A DNA stretch of 64,000 bases from an uncultured Tenacibaculum sp. (GCF_947499065.1 NZ_CANMMT010000002.1:433313-497312), one strand, 5' to 3'; counted from the first letter of the stretch, positions 31,550-41,336 are shown. Program-made: numbers and translations. Notes: generated by a model from the letters alone, not told the origin.

Positions 31550-33451
31550 CTAATCGTTAAAGTATCTAGCTTGTTTAATGTATAAATTTCTATTATTGCC
31601 ATCAATTTTAAACTCGATGTCTAAGCCAAAATTAAGAAAGGTTTTTCGTCTTTTATAAACTTTTTTATAAAAGTATTTTTTTATAGTATAAAGTTGTTTT
31701 GATAAATTTAAAATTTCATCTTCAGAAAGTATCAATTTGTTTTTACTTAAACTTGAGTAGGTAATAACTTCAATAACTTCTTTATTAGAATATAATTCAA
31801 TATCAGCTCCTTCATAACATAAAATTTGCTCGCTTACAATATCTTTATTTGGATTTACAACTGGTTCTTCACCTAGTTGGATATTGATGACATTTCCATA
31901 AAAATCTTTTCGATATAAGTTTTTTGTAATTGCTACACCATTTGCTATTTCATTAGGAAAAGAGCGATGTGCTAAAATTCCCATTGCTACTGTTTTTTGA
32001 TTGATATTAAATAATTCTCGTTCTAAAAATGCTGATTTGTTCCATAAGCTAGCCCAAACTTTTTTTATAGCCTTAGCAAATGTTTTTTTTGAATCATTTA
32101 AAACACCAGTTTTAGATGTGTATAAACCAGCACCGCTAAAACCAATGATATCTTCTGCGTTGGTAGAGCTTCTAAAGCGAATTCTATCATAGTTACAATT
32201 ATCGCTAATTCTTTTATTGATGTTAGCGATTAATACAGAATCAATAGGAGCTTTTTTTATTTCTTTTTTTATTTTTTTTAGATTGATAAAAAGCAAACTA
32301 TCATTTTTAAATGTATTATAATTATCAATAGTTTTAAGGATGAGTTTGCCAATATCATGCTTTTTAATATGCTGTAAATAATAGTAAAAAGGAATTGCAA
32401 AAGAACATTCTGGAACTTTAAAATTAGAATTTAAAGATAACTTGTACAATTCTCCAAAATTAGCAGCTTTTCCACCTACAGCATCAATCATCTTATGATG
32501 TAAGTCTTTTCCAGAAATTAACTGATGTACTTTACTGTTAATGTCTAAATCTTTTAATTTTCTTTTTCTCTCTTTAGTTTTTCTATCAAATTTCTTTTTT
32601 GAAATAGTTTTAATTAAAAAAGTGTCTGGTTTAACTTCAAAAGAAACATAATTTCCATTTTTTTCTTTTAGAAGAGGGTTGGTATAAGCATTTTTATAGG
32701 TTGCAACAGGTATTTTTCTATTAATCCCTAAAACTGAGATATGACTTAAAGGTGTTTGCATTCTAGTAGTAATTACTCCATTTACAATGGGTAATCTTAA
32801 AATAGGTTTGTTTACCACAACAATATCAGTCTTATCAATTTTTTCATTTTCTAAGTTGTCAATGTCAATAAAGCGTAATTTTCCATAAGATTTGTTTAAA
32901 GAAATAGGTTGATAAATTTGGTTACCATAAATCTCATTTGCTGAAATTGTAGGAATTAATAACTGTTTTTTTTCTTTGACTAATCTAGAAGTGTTTAAGA
33001 AGAACTTAAAATTTTTGAAATAAGAAGTACTTTTAACCTTATTGTATAGAAAAATAATGTCTTGAATACTCATTTTATCAGCAGGAGATAGTTCTAAAGT
33101 ATAAGTGTTTAGGTTTTGATAGTAGTTAATATTAGCAAGTAAAAATCGTTTGTTTTTGTGCTGTTCTTTGTAATTATACTTATTGAAGTTGTCTAAAGGA
33201 ATGTCGTACTCTAGGTAGTTTATAACAAACTCATAGTGATATTTATAAGTTTTATTGTTGGTATAATACAGTTTTTTGTTTTTTAAGTTGTAAACTATTT
33301 TTAGCGATTTTACAAAGCCATATTTGTTAGATAATGGTTTGTGAGATAGTTTATTAAATTCTTCAATTGTTTTTAAACTGCCTTTATAATTTTGCGCATG
33401 TAAGTTAAACGCAAGAAATAAAAAAGTAACTATTGTAATTAAAGGCTTCAT
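31550..33451 (-). CDS. Exported PEP/pyruvate-binding domain protein
   Basis: A 633-residue protein with a Sec signal (LFLAFNLHAQ). Residues about 225-250 carry TPLSHISVLGINRKIPVATY, like the phosphohistidine 'mobile' domain of PEP synthase. Residues 320-630 match the PPDK N-terminal ATP-grasp domain (AVGGKAANFGEL, RFRSSTNAEDIIGFSGAGLY, VWASLWNKSAFLERE). The order is the reverse of PEP synthase, and the PEP-binding barrel is missing. Its location outside the cytoplasm makes a metabolic PEP synthase role unlikely. It overlaps the DUF4956 gene by one base. Confidence 0.82.
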   Translation of the reverse strand: MKPLITIVTFLFLAFNLHAQNYKGSLKTIEEFNKLSHKPLSNKYGFVKSLKIVYNLKNKKLYYTNNKTYKYHYEFVINYLEYDIPLDNFNKYNYKEQHKNKRFLLANINYYQNLNTYTLELSPADKMSIQDIIFLYNKVKSTSYFKNFKFFLNTSRLVKEKKQLLIPTISANEIYGNQIYQPISLNKSYGKLRFIDIDNLENEKIDKTDIVVVNKPILRLPIVNGVITTRMQTPLSHISVLGINRKIPVATYKNAYTNPLLKEKNGNYVSFEVKPDTFLIKTISKKKFDRKTKERKRKLKDLDINSKVHQLISGKDLHHKMIDAVGGKAANFGELYKLSLNSNFKVPECSFAIPFYYYLQHIKKHDIGKLILKTIDNYNTFKNDSLLFINLKKIKKEIKKAPIDSVLIANINKRISDNCNYDRIRFRSSTNAEDIIGFSGAGLYTSKTGVLNDSKKTFAKAIKKVWASLWNKSAFLERELFNINQKTVAMGILAHRSFPNEIANGVAITKNLYRKDFYGNVINIQLGEEPVVNPNKDIVSEQILCYEGADIELYSNKEVIEVITYSSLSKNKLILSEDEILNLSKQLYTIKKYFYKKVYKRRKTFLNFGLDIEFKIDGNNRNLYIKQARYFND

Positions 33452-34011
33452 TAAATTGTAGAATAATGGATAACAATATCCGTGGTGTTGTTAAGATAGT
33501 CAATCTTTTTTACATCAATTTTTTGAATTGTAATGTTCAATTGTTTTTCAATAGATTTTATTAATTCTTGTTCATCTTGAAGATTAAAGTTTTCAGTGTT
33601 AGCATAAGTAATTGTAGTGGTTTTTAATTTCTTATGCATGAAAATTTTTTCTAATACTCCAATAAAAATAATAACAATGATGTTTGAAAGTATAAGCTCT
33701 TTATAGTAATGCCATTCGGTTAAAGAATTAATAATAGATAAACCTATAATGGAGAATAGGTAAGTCATTTCTTTAATGCTTATAGCCGAAGTTCTGTAGC
33801 GGATAATTCCAAAAATAGCAAAGAGTCCTAAAGCAAAACCTAGTTGTAATTCAATACTTTTAAGGAGGTAACAAAGCAAAAAAACGATTAACCCGATAAT
33901 GAAGTAGGTAAAAACATAATCGCTGTTCTTGTTCGATTTATAATAAATAAAACGAATTATTATGATAGAAATGACAATGTTTATGAGTAGTTTAAGTAGG
34001 AATTCATTCAT
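33451..34011 (-). CDS. DUF4956 membrane protein
   Basis: A 186-residue protein with four membrane helices in the first 110 residues. The DUF4956 signature is LGFALGLFAIFGIIRYRTSAISIKEM (about 75-100, given here in part as FAIFGIIRYRTS), and a soluble C-terminal alpha/beta tail ends IVIHYSTI. DUF4956 proteins often sit beside polyphosphate-polymerase-like or kinase-like genes and may gate ions or export polymers. Here the partners are the exported PEP-binding protein and a histidine phosphatase, all three in one overlapping operon. Confidence 0.85.
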   Translation of the reverse strand: MNEFLLKLLINIVISIIIIRFIYYKSNKNSDYVFTYFIIGLIVFLLCYLLKSIELQLGFALGLFAIFGIIRYRTSAISIKEMTYLFSIIGLSIINSLTEWHYYKELILSNIIVIIFIGVLEKIFMHKKLKTTTITYANTENFNLQDEQELIKSIEKQLNITIQKIDVKKIDYLNNTTDIVIHYSTI

Positions 34012-34066
34012 CGATAGCTGTATTGTTTTTACTAAAATAGGAAATTATTAGATTTCTATAAATAAG

Positions 34067-34096
34067 AAAAGCCAAAACACAAAGGTTTTGACTTTT
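34067..34096 (-). terminator. clpB terminator
   Basis: AAAAGcCAAAAC pairs with GTTTTGaCTTTT with one mismatch. On the minus strand it is followed by TTATTT. Confidence 0.6.
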
Positions 34097-34120
34097 CGAA
34101 ATAACTATATATATAAACTA

Positions 34121-36724
34121 TTAATTTTCTACTAAACTAGATTGGTTTCTAAAAACTAACTTATCGTCAAAAGCGTCCAATAAAATAATGCTGTCAGTTG
34201 TTATTTTACCTGATAATATTTCTTTAGATAATTGGTTTAATACCTGTTTTTGTATGACACGTTTTACCGGACGTGCTCCAAATTCAGGTTGAAACCCTTT
34301 TTCAGCTAAATAACCAATAGCTTCATCCGTAGCATCTAGAGTAATTCCCTGCTCTGATACCATTTTCTTTACGCTGTTTAGCTGTAACTTCACTATTTGC
34401 TTAATATTATCTTGCGATAAAGGTGTAAACATAATAATGTCGTCAATTCTATTTAAAAACTCAGGACGAACTGTTTGTTTTAGTAATCCTAAAACTTCAG
34501 TTTTAGCTGTTTCCATTGTAGAGTAAACATCTCCTTTAAAGTTTTCAAACTTTTCTTGAATTATATGGCTCCCCATATTTGAAGTCATAATAATGATTGT
34601 ATTTTTAAAATCAGCTACACGACCTTTATTATCAGTTAACCTACCTTCATCTAAAACTTGTAAAAGAATATTAAAAGTATCAGGATGAGCTTTTTCAATT
34701 TCATCCAATAAAACTACCGAATATGGCTTTCTTCTAACAGCTTCAGTTAATTGTCCACCTTCATCATAACCAACATATCCCGGAGGTGCTCCAACTAAAC
34801 GACTTACTGAATGACGTTCTTGATATTCACTCATATCAATACGAGTCATTGCATTTTCATCGTCAAATAAATAATCAGCTAAAGCTTTTGCTAATTCTGT
34901 TTTACCAACTCCAGTAGTTCCTAGGAATAAGAAACTTCCAATTGGTTTATTAGGATTTTGTAATCCTGCTCTTGATCTACGTACAGCGTCAGAAACAGCT
35001 TCAATAGCTTCTTCTTGTCCAACAACACGTTTGTGTAATTCGTCCTCTAATTTTAGAAGCTTTTCTCTTTCCGACTGTAACATTTTCGTTACAGGTACAC
35101 CAGTCCATTTAGCAACAACTTCTGCAATGTCATCATAAGTAACTTCTTCTTTAATTAAAGCGTTCTCACTTTGATTTGCTAAAATTTCTTGCTGTGTTTC
35201 TAATGCTTCCTGAGCCTCTTTTATCTTACCATAACGTATTTCAGCAACCTTTCCGTAATCTCCTTGACGCTCTGCTTTTTCGGCTTCTACTTTGTAGTTT
35301 TCAATGTCTGTTTTTAATTGTTGGACAGCATCTACTACACTTTTTTCAGATTGCCATTTAGCATTTATTTCATTGCGTTCTTCTTTTAAGTTAGCAATAT
35401 CAGCATTTAACGATTTTAACTTTATCTCATCATTTTCTCGTTTAATAGCTTCAATTTCTATCTCTAACTGCATTATTTTACGATCTAAGACATCTAATTC
35501 TTCTGGCTTAGAGTTAATCTCCATTCGTAATTTAGAAGCAGCTTCATCCATTAAATCAATGGCTTTGTCTGGTAAAAAACGATTGGTAATATAACGTTGC
35601 GATAATTCTACAGCTCCAATAATGGCCTCATCTTTAATACGAACTTTATGATGTGTTTCGTATTTATCCTTAATACCACGTAAGATTGAAATAGCGCTTT
35701 CTGTATCTGGTTCATCTACCAATACTTTTTGAAAACGACGTTCTAAAGCTTTATCCTTTTCAAAATACTTTTGATATTCATCTAGAGTAGTGGCACCAAT
35801 AGCTCTCAGTTCACCACGAGCTAAAGCTGGCTTTAAAATATTAGCAGCATCCATAGCTCCTTGACCACCTCCAGCACCAACTAAAGTGTGAATTTCGTCT
35901 ATAAATAAAACAATATCACCTTCTGAAGTAGTAACTTCTTTTACAACCGACTTTAAGCGCTCTTCAAATTCACCTTTGTATTTTGCCCCCGCGATTAAAG
36001 CTCCCATGTCTAAAGAAAAAATTTGTTTTTCTTTTAAGTTTTCAGGAACATCACCACGAATAATTCTATGAGCTAAGCCTTCTGCAATAGCAGTTTTACC
36101 AGTACCTGGTTCACCTACTAAAATTGGATTGTTTTTTGTTCTTCTTGATAAAATTTGAAGTAAACGACGAATTTCTTCATCACGTCCAATAACAGGATCT
36201 AATTTTCCATCTTGTGCTAATTGATTTAAGTTTTTAGCATATTTATTTAATGAATTATACGTTTCTTCTGCACTTTGAGATGTAACACGATCTCCTTTAC
36301 GTAATTCATTAATAGCAGCTATGACTAACTTTTCAGTAGCTCCTTGATCTTTTAAAGCTTGTCCAATTCCGCTTTTTGATTTTATAATGGCAAGTATTAA
36401 ATGCTCGATAGATACGTATTCATCGTTCATTTTTTTTGCAATAATACTTGCTTCATTTAAGGTTTTACTTGCTTCTCTAGAAAGCATTATATCGACACCA
36501 GAAACTTTAGAGTAACTTTCTAGTTGTTTGTCTAAAATTTGCTGTACAACATCTAAATTGATGTTGAGTTTTTTTAATATAAATGGTAACACATTTTCAT
36601 CAACTAAAGAAATAGCCTTAAAAATATGCTCATTTTCTATTTGATTATGACCATAACTTTGCGCTAATTGCTGCGCTTGTTGAATGGTTTCTTGTGATTT
36701 TATTGTATAATTGTTAAAATTCAT
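34121..36724 (-). CDS. clpB: ClpB disaggregase
   Basis: An 867-residue Hsp100 chaperone that works with DnaK to dissolve protein aggregates. It has the Clp N-domain (1-150), NBD1 with Walker A GEPGTGKTA and the LFIDEIHTLVGAGG block, a long coiled-coil middle domain (about 400-530), and NBD2 with FLGTTGVGKTE and VVLLDEIEKAHPD. The C-terminal D2-small domain contains GARPVKRVIQ. All ATPase motifs are intact and length is standard. It lies alone between convergent and divergent neighbours. Confidence 0.97.
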   Translation of the reverse strand: MNFNNYTIKSQETIQQAQQLAQSYGHNQIENEHIFKAISLVDENVLPFILKKLNINLDVVQQILDKQLESYSKVSGVDIMLSREASKTLNEASIIAKKMNDEYVSIEHLILAIIKSKSGIGQALKDQGATEKLVIAAINELRKGDRVTSQSAEETYNSLNKYAKNLNQLAQDGKLDPVIGRDEEIRRLLQILSRRTKNNPILVGEPGTGKTAIAEGLAHRIIRGDVPENLKEKQIFSLDMGALIAGAKYKGEFEERLKSVVKEVTTSEGDIVLFIDEIHTLVGAGGGQGAMDAANILKPALARGELRAIGATTLDEYQKYFEKDKALERRFQKVLVDEPDTESAISILRGIKDKYETHHKVRIKDEAIIGAVELSQRYITNRFLPDKAIDLMDEAASKLRMEINSKPEELDVLDRKIMQLEIEIEAIKRENDEIKLKSLNADIANLKEERNEINAKWQSEKSVVDAVQQLKTDIENYKVEAEKAERQGDYGKVAEIRYGKIKEAQEALETQQEILANQSENALIKEEVTYDDIAEVVAKWTGVPVTKMLQSEREKLLKLEDELHKRVVGQEEAIEAVSDAVRRSRAGLQNPNKPIGSFLFLGTTGVGKTELAKALADYLFDDENAMTRIDMSEYQERHSVSRLVGAPPGYVGYDEGGQLTEAVRRKPYSVVLLDEIEKAHPDTFNILLQVLDEGRLTDNKGRVADFKNTIIIMTSNMGSHIIQEKFENFKGDVYSTMETAKTEVLGLLKQTVRPEFLNRIDDIIMFTPLSQDNIKQIVKLQLNSVKKMVSEQGITLDATDEAIGYLAEKGFQPEFGARPVKRVIQKQVLNQLSKEILSGKITTDSIILLDAFDDKLVFRNQSSLVEN

Positions 36725-36865
36725 GTTTTGTAGATTTCAAATTCAATACCATTCAAAAAAAAGTAAATAAAACGGTCAAAATGTCTTTATTTTTATTGTT
36801 TCTGCTGACTTTTTGACTTGTTGAAAGGAATTGTAAATTGAGGCGACAGAATCAAAAAAATAGTA

Positions 36866-37258
36866 ATGGGTATATTAAATTCAATATTTGGTAGTAAAAA
36901 AACTAAAAAAGAGGAACAACAATCATTTGTAAATTGGATTCCTTTAACTTCAATAAATCAATTAGAAGAAATCAAAAAGCAATCTAAAAATGAAGTTGTA
37001 GCTATTTTTAAGCATTCGACAAGATGTGGTATTAGTAGTATGGCTATAAAACGTTTTGTAAACAGTTTTGATGAGTCGATGAAAGACTTTAAAGTGTACT
37101 ATTTGGATTTACTTTCTTATAGAGATTTATCAAATGAGGTAGGGTATGAATTCCAAGTTTTACACCAATCACCTCAGTTATTGGTAATTAAAAATGGAAT
37201 AGCTGTAGCACATGCTTCACACTATAGTATTGCTGAAATTGATTTAAAAAGTTTTTAA
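36866..37258 (+). CDS. ytxJ: YtxJ/BrxC-type monothiol bacilliredoxin
   Basis: A 130-residue thioredoxin-fold protein. The active-site motif is FKHSTRCGISSMAIKRF, with one Cys in TRCG-S rather than CxxC, characteristic of the YtxJ/BrxC family that reduces bacillithiol mixed disulfides. The N-terminal 20 residues are basic (SIFGSKKTKKEEQQ). Presence of this family suggests that the organism uses bacillithiol. Standalone gene; the helicase gene follows after 71 bases with its own promoter. Confidence 0.87.
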   Translation: MGILNSIFGSKKTKKEEQQSFVNWIPLTSINQLEEIKKQSKNEVVAIFKHSTRCGISSMAIKRFVNSFDESMKDFKVYYLDLLSYRDLSNEVGYEFQVLHQSPQLLVIKNGIAVAHASHYSIAEIDLKSF

Positions 37259-37276
37259 AAAACCTAATGTTTATTG

Positions 37277-37306
37277 TTGTATTTATCTAAATACATCGTA
37301 ATTTTG
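37277..37306 (+). promoter_or_regulatory. Promoter of the helicase gene
   Basis: TTG (37277-37279), 19 bp, TAATTTTG (37299-37306): a full Bacteroidota -33/-7 pair. The -7 box ends 23 nt before the TTG start codon. Confidence 0.6.
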
Positions 37307-37329
37307 CGTCTCCCAAAAAAGTTTTAAAA

Positions 37330-38889
37330 TTGAGTAACGAAACAACGACGACTTCACAAGCTCCTAAAGGAAAAAGCTTATATAGCTACCAAAAGGATGC
37401 GCTTAATAGAATTTTTAAAAGTTTTGAAAATGCTCCCCCAAATTATCATCTGTTATATCAGTTACCAACAGGAGGAGGGAAGACAGTAATTTTCTCAGAA
37501 ATTACACGTCAATTTTTAAAACATTATCAAAAGAAAGTTTTGATAATGACACACCGTATAGAACTTTGTAAACAAACAGCTAGAATGTTAAGCGAGTTCG
37601 GTGTTGAAAATAAAATTATAGATAGTAAAGCTAGCTTAGACGATCAAGGTCAATATGATTGTTTTGTAGCAATGGTTGAAACACTTAACAATCGTTTGAA
37701 CGACGATATGTTAGATATTTCAGATGTTGGATTAGTAATTATTGATGAGGCTCACTATAATTCGTTTACCAAATTATTTAAGTTTTTTGATAAGTCGTTT
37801 GTTCTTGGTGTTACAGCAACTCCATTAAGTTCGAATATCAAATTACCAATGCGAGATAATTATGATGAGTTAATTGCTGGTGAAAGTATTGGTAACTTAA
37901 TTCAGAATGAATATTTAGCAAAAGCAAATGTATATTCATATAATGTAGGTTTAACTTCGTTAGAAGTTGGTGCGAATGGTGATTATACCGTAAAGTCTTC
38001 AGAGGATTTATATACAAACACAGACATGTTATCTAAGCTTTTACAAGCTTATGAAGAACGTGCTAAAGGAACTAAAACACTTATCTTCAATAATGGTATT
38101 AATACTTCGTTACATGTATTTGATACTTTTAAGAAAGCAGGATATCCAATTGCTCATTTAGATAATACAAATACTAAAAAAGAGAGAGATTTTATATTAC
38201 AGTGGTTTCATAAAACACCAAATGCTATTATCACTTCTGTAAGTATTTTAACAACTGGATTTGATGAACCATCTGTGCAGTCTATTATTTTAAATAGAGC
38301 GACAAAATCATTAACATTATACTACCAAATGATTGGTAGAGGATCTCGTATTTTACCAGGAAAATCTGAATTCAATGTAATTGATTTAGGTAATAATTTC
38401 CACCGTTTTGGACCTTGGGGAGCTGATTTAGATTGGCAAAAAATGTTTAGATCACCTAATTTCTATTTAGATAATTTATTATCTGATGAAGAAATTGAAA
38501 GTGATTTTAGATATGAATTACCTGCAGATGTAAAAGAAGAATTTTCAAATTCTACCGATTTATATTTTGATGTAAAACGAGTATATGTAGATACAATTCA
38601 GGCAGGTCAATCTTCTAAAAAAGTACTTGAAAAATCAATAGAACATCACGCAAAACTTTGTATTGAAAATAGTGAAGACGTTTTTGATGCTTTAATTTTA
38701 GCTAAAAAACTAGGCGGTGATATTGATGATAGAATTTTTAGATATTCTAAGTGTATTTGTAAGAGTACACACAATTTTATAGATTGGTTACAAGATGATT
38801 ATAGAAAGAAATTAAATACGTATTTACGTAATAATTTCGATGAAGTTTACGAACAAATTCACGGTCATCCACCACCAGAAGAAGAATAA
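37330..38889 (+). CDS. Superfamily II DEAD/DEAH helicase
   Basis: A 519-residue ATP-dependent helicase. Motif I is QLPTGGGKTV (about residues 44-53), motif II is VIIDEAHYN, motif III is GVTATP and motif VI is QMIGRGSR, the RecQ/type III restriction-like DEAD box set. A C-terminal 150-residue extension has no known domain. The start codon is TTG (37330); no ATG occurs before motif Ia, and the promoter lies just upstream, so the TTG is credible. Nucleic-acid substrate unknown. Confidence 0.88.
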   Translation: MSNETTTTSQAPKGKSLYSYQKDALNRIFKSFENAPPNYHLLYQLPTGGGKTVIFSEITRQFLKHYQKKVLIMTHRIELCKQTARMLSEFGVENKIIDSKASLDDQGQYDCFVAMVETLNNRLNDDMLDISDVGLVIIDEAHYNSFTKLFKFFDKSFVLGVTATPLSSNIKLPMRDNYDELIAGESIGNLIQNEYLAKANVYSYNVGLTSLEVGANGDYTVKSSEDLYTNTDMLSKLLQAYEERAKGTKTLIFNNGINTSLHVFDTFKKAGYPIAHLDNTNTKKERDFILQWFHKTPNAIITSVSILTTGFDEPSVQSIILNRATKSLTLYYQMIGRGSRILPGKSEFNVIDLGNNFHRFGPWGADLDWQKMFRSPNFYLDNLLSDEEIESDFRYELPADVKEEFSNSTDLYFDVKRVYVDTIQAGQSSKKVLEKSIEHHAKLCIENSEDVFDALILAKKLGGDIDDRIFRYSKCICKSTHNFIDWLQDDYRKKLNTYLRNNFDEVYEQIHGHPPPEEE

Positions 38890-38900
38890 AAAATAGATTC

Positions 38901-39458
38901 TTAGTTCAAATTATTTAGAGTCCTATTTAAACTACGAACCGTAATTCCTAAATAGTTAGCAATATCTTTTTTAGAAAATACTTTATCGAAGTTTGGATAG
39001 GATTTTTTTAGTTTTAAAATATTTTCTTCTATAGAATACGATTGTTGAAACGAGTGTCTTGGTGCTTTGTAAGCAATTTTAGCTGCAAGTGATTTCATCA
39101 CAAGTCTATTAAAAATAGGATCGTTTTCAAGTAATTGAGTATAGTTTTGGTGAGAAATTTTATATAACTCTACTTCAGAAATGGCTTCAATGGTACAAAA
39201 ACTTAATTTTCTACTAAAAACTTCTAATTCACCAAATTCCATTCCTTCTCCTAAGAATTCTTGGATAAAATCTTTTCCATTTTCATCAGATAAATAGCAT
39301 TTAGTAATACCACTTTTTATAATGAATAATGAATGATAACGCTTATCTTGTTTTAAAACAACCTCTTTTGCAGTATATTTTTCTAGTGTAAAATAATCTA
39401 AATGTTTTTCAACTAGAACTTCAACATAGGATAGAAAATCAGGATTTATTCGAATCAT
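38901..39458 (-). CDS. Crp/Fnr family transcription regulator
   Basis: A 185-residue regulator with an N-terminal cyclic-nucleotide-binding-type beta roll (about 20-115: VLKQDKRYHSLFIIKSG, EFLGEGMEFGELEVFS) and a short C-terminal helix-turn-helix (KDIANYLGITVRSLNRTL). It has no cysteine cluster for an FeS centre, so it is not an oxygen-sensing FNR of the classical kind. The divergent promoter region holds a 12-bp palindrome that may be its operator. It may control the divergent HD-hydrolase/MFS pair. Confidence 0.85.
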   Translation of the reverse strand: MIRINPDFLSYVEVLVEKHLDYFTLEKYTAKEVVLKQDKRYHSLFIIKSGITKCYLSDENGKDFIQEFLGEGMEFGELEVFSRKLSFCTIEAISEVELYKISHQNYTQLLENDPIFNRLVMKSLAAKIAYKAPRHSFQQSYSIEENILKLKKSYPNFDKVFSKKDIANYLGITVRSLNRTLNNLN

Positions 39459-39469
39459 TTTTATAGTTG

Positions 39470-39481
39470 GGACATTTGTCC
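39470..39481. promoter_or_regulatory. 12-bp palindrome GGACATTTGTCC, possible operator
   Basis: GGACA-TT-TGTCC lies 12 bp upstream of the Crp-type regulator gene and 51 bp upstream of the divergent HD-domain gene. Regulators of this family often bind palindromes at their own divergent promoters. It differs from the TATGAT-N4-RTCA boxes, so it would serve a different regulator. Confidence 0.4.
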
Positions 39482-39531
39482 TTTTATAAGAATTATAATA
39501 GTTAGTTTTTTGCAGTGTAAAATTATAAATA

Positions 39532-40113
39532 ATGAATTACATGAAGGGTTTTTTAGAGCAAATAAATTTTATAAAAGAAATAGATAAGTTAAAGTATATA
39601 CAACGAAAAACAAAGTTGTTTAATAGCAATAGATGTGAGAATGATGCAGAGCATAGTTGGCATTTAGCAATGATGACAATTATTTTAGCAGAACATTCTG
39701 ATGTTAAGATAGATGTTTTAAAAGTTTTAAAAATGGTTTTGATTCATGACATTGTTGAAATTGATTCGGGAGATGTTTTTATTTTTGATAATGATAAGAA
39801 CCATAAAAATACTTTTGAAGAATTAAAAGCTGCCAAAAGAATATTTGGATTATTACCAGAGAAGCAGGCTAAGGAATTTATTGATATCTGGTTAGAATTT
39901 GAGGAAGGAGAAACCAATGAAGCTAAATTTGCCAAAGCAATGGATCGTTTTGAACCTATTTTACAAAATGTTTCTAATAATGGAGGAACTTGGAAAGAAT
40001 ACAATGTTCCGCTAGATAAAGTATTAAAAAAGACGAGTCCAATTGAAAACGGATCGAAATTGATATGGGATTACTCAAAAAAAGAAATAGAAGAAGTATT
40101 TACATCATTCTAA
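39532..40113 (+). CDS. HD-domain hydrolase, YfbR-like
   Basis: A 193-residue protein. The metal-binding HD signature is CENDAEHSWHLAMM (His/Asp ligands), then VLIHDIVEIDSGD and the last Asp in AKAMDRFEPI. This set matches HD-domain 5'-nucleotidases of the YfbR/HDDC2 type. It ends directly at the MFS start (TAAATG), so the two genes are cotranscribed. The substrate is likely a nucleotide, which is inferred from family. Confidence 0.82.
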   Translation: MNYMKGFLEQINFIKEIDKLKYIQRKTKLFNSNRCENDAEHSWHLAMMTIILAEHSDVKIDVLKVLKMVLIHDIVEIDSGDVFIFDNDKNHKNTFEELKAAKRIFGLLPEKQAKEFIDIWLEFEEGETNEAKFAKAMDRFEPILQNVSNNGGTWKEYNVPLDKVLKKTSPIENGSKLIWDYSKKEIEEVFTSF

Positions 40114-41286
40114 ATGAAAACAACAAACACTAAATTATATTCTACAAGTTTTATTCTTGTTTGTATTAGCTCGTTATTTTTTTCAGCAAGTTACAATATG
40201 TTAATTCCTGAATTACCAAATTATATAAGTGGCTTAGGAGGAGCAGAATACAAAGGATTAATTATTGCACTGTTTACGTTAACAGCAGGATTATCAAGAC
40301 CTTTTAGTGGTAAGCTTACAGATACTGTTGGGCGTAAACCAATTATGATTTTTGGTGCGTTAGTTTGTATTATTTGTGGGGTTTTATATCCAATTTTAAC
40401 TACTGTATCAGGTTTTTTATTTTTACGTTTATTACATGGATTTTCTACAGGTTTTAGTCCAACAGCCATTGCAGCCTATGTATCAGACATTATACCTAAA
40501 AATAGACTAGGAGAGGCAATGGGAATTCAAGGGTTGTGTTTTAGTTCTGGTTTAGCTTTAGGGCCAGCTTTGGGAAGTTATATTAAACTTTATACAAGTT
40601 ATACCATTCTTTTTTATAGTTCATCATTACTAGCATTGCTATCTATTGTATTAATTTTAAGAGTAAAAGAAACTTTAATCAATACTCAAAAAATACAGTA
40701 TGCTACATTTAAAATAGCTAAAGGAGATATAATTGCTAAAGAAGCATTACCATCGGCAGTTATAACATTTGTAACTTATTTAGGTTTTGGAGTTATTTTA
40801 ACTTTGATACCAGATTGGAGCGAACATTTAACAATTATAAATAAGGGAACATTTTTTATTGTATTTACAATTTCGTCTTTATTTGTAAGAATGATAGCAG
40901 GAAAAGTTTCTGATAAATACGGAAGAATAATAGTGATTCAAATAGGACTTATAGTTTTAGCTATCTCACTGGTTTTATTGGGCTATTTAAATTTTAAAAA
41001 TGGCTTATTAATTAGTGCAGCCATATATGGTTTAGCTATGGGAATTTTATCGCCAACAATTAATGCTTGGACAATAGATTTAAGTAATCCATTAACCAAA
41101 GGAAAATCTATAGCAACAATGTATATTGCTTTAGAGGCAGGAATTGGGCTTGGTGCATTTTTCTCTGGTTGGTACTATAGAGATGATATTTTAAAAATCC
41201 CTATAACTTTTTATACCTGTGCATTTTTTGCTGTTGTTGGCTTGTATTATATTACTAGGTTAAAAATAAATAAAGATTATAAATAA
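40114..41286 (+). CDS. MFS transporter
   Basis: A 390-residue protein with 12 predicted helices. The MFS loop 2-3 motif reads GKLTDTVGRKPIMIFG (motif A: GxLxDrxGRkp) and recurs in degenerate form in the second half (GKVSDKYGRIIVIQIG). LRLLHGFSTGFSPTAIAAYVSD resembles drug-efflux members. It follows the HD-hydrolase without a gap and may be under control of the divergent Crp-type regulator. Substrate unknown. Confidence 0.88.
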   Translation: MKTTNTKLYSTSFILVCISSLFFSASYNMLIPELPNYISGLGGAEYKGLIIALFTLTAGLSRPFSGKLTDTVGRKPIMIFGALVCIICGVLYPILTTVSGFLFLRLLHGFSTGFSPTAIAAYVSDIIPKNRLGEAMGIQGLCFSSGLALGPALGSYIKLYTSYTILFYSSSLLALLSIVLILRVKETLINTQKIQYATFKIAKGDIIAKEALPSAVITFVTYLGFGVILTLIPDWSEHLTIINKGTFFIVFTISSLFVRMIAGKVSDKYGRIIVIQIGLIVLAISLVLLGYLNFKNGLLISAAIYGLAMGILSPTINAWTIDLSNPLTKGKSIATMYIALEAGIGLGAFFSGWYYRDDILKIPITFYTCAFFAVVGLYYITRLKINKDYK

Positions 41287-41316
41287 AAAAAGATGCTCAA
41301 AATGAGCATCTTTTTA
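41287..41316. terminator. Bidirectional terminator between MFS and fumarylacetoacetase genes
   Basis: AGATGCTCA pairs with TGAGCATCT around three As, with A and T runs on the sides. Confidence 0.88.
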
Positions 41317-41336
41317 TTATAAATTATATGGTTTTA

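Noticed and set aside
31550..33451. Cytoplasmic PEP synthase
   Set aside because: It has a signal peptide, lacks the PEP-binding barrel and has the domains in reverse order.
38901..39458. This Crp-type protein as the regulator of the nos/nap/ompW boxes
   Set aside because: Nothing links it: its own promoter has a different palindrome and it has no FeS cysteines. Not excluded, but not supported.
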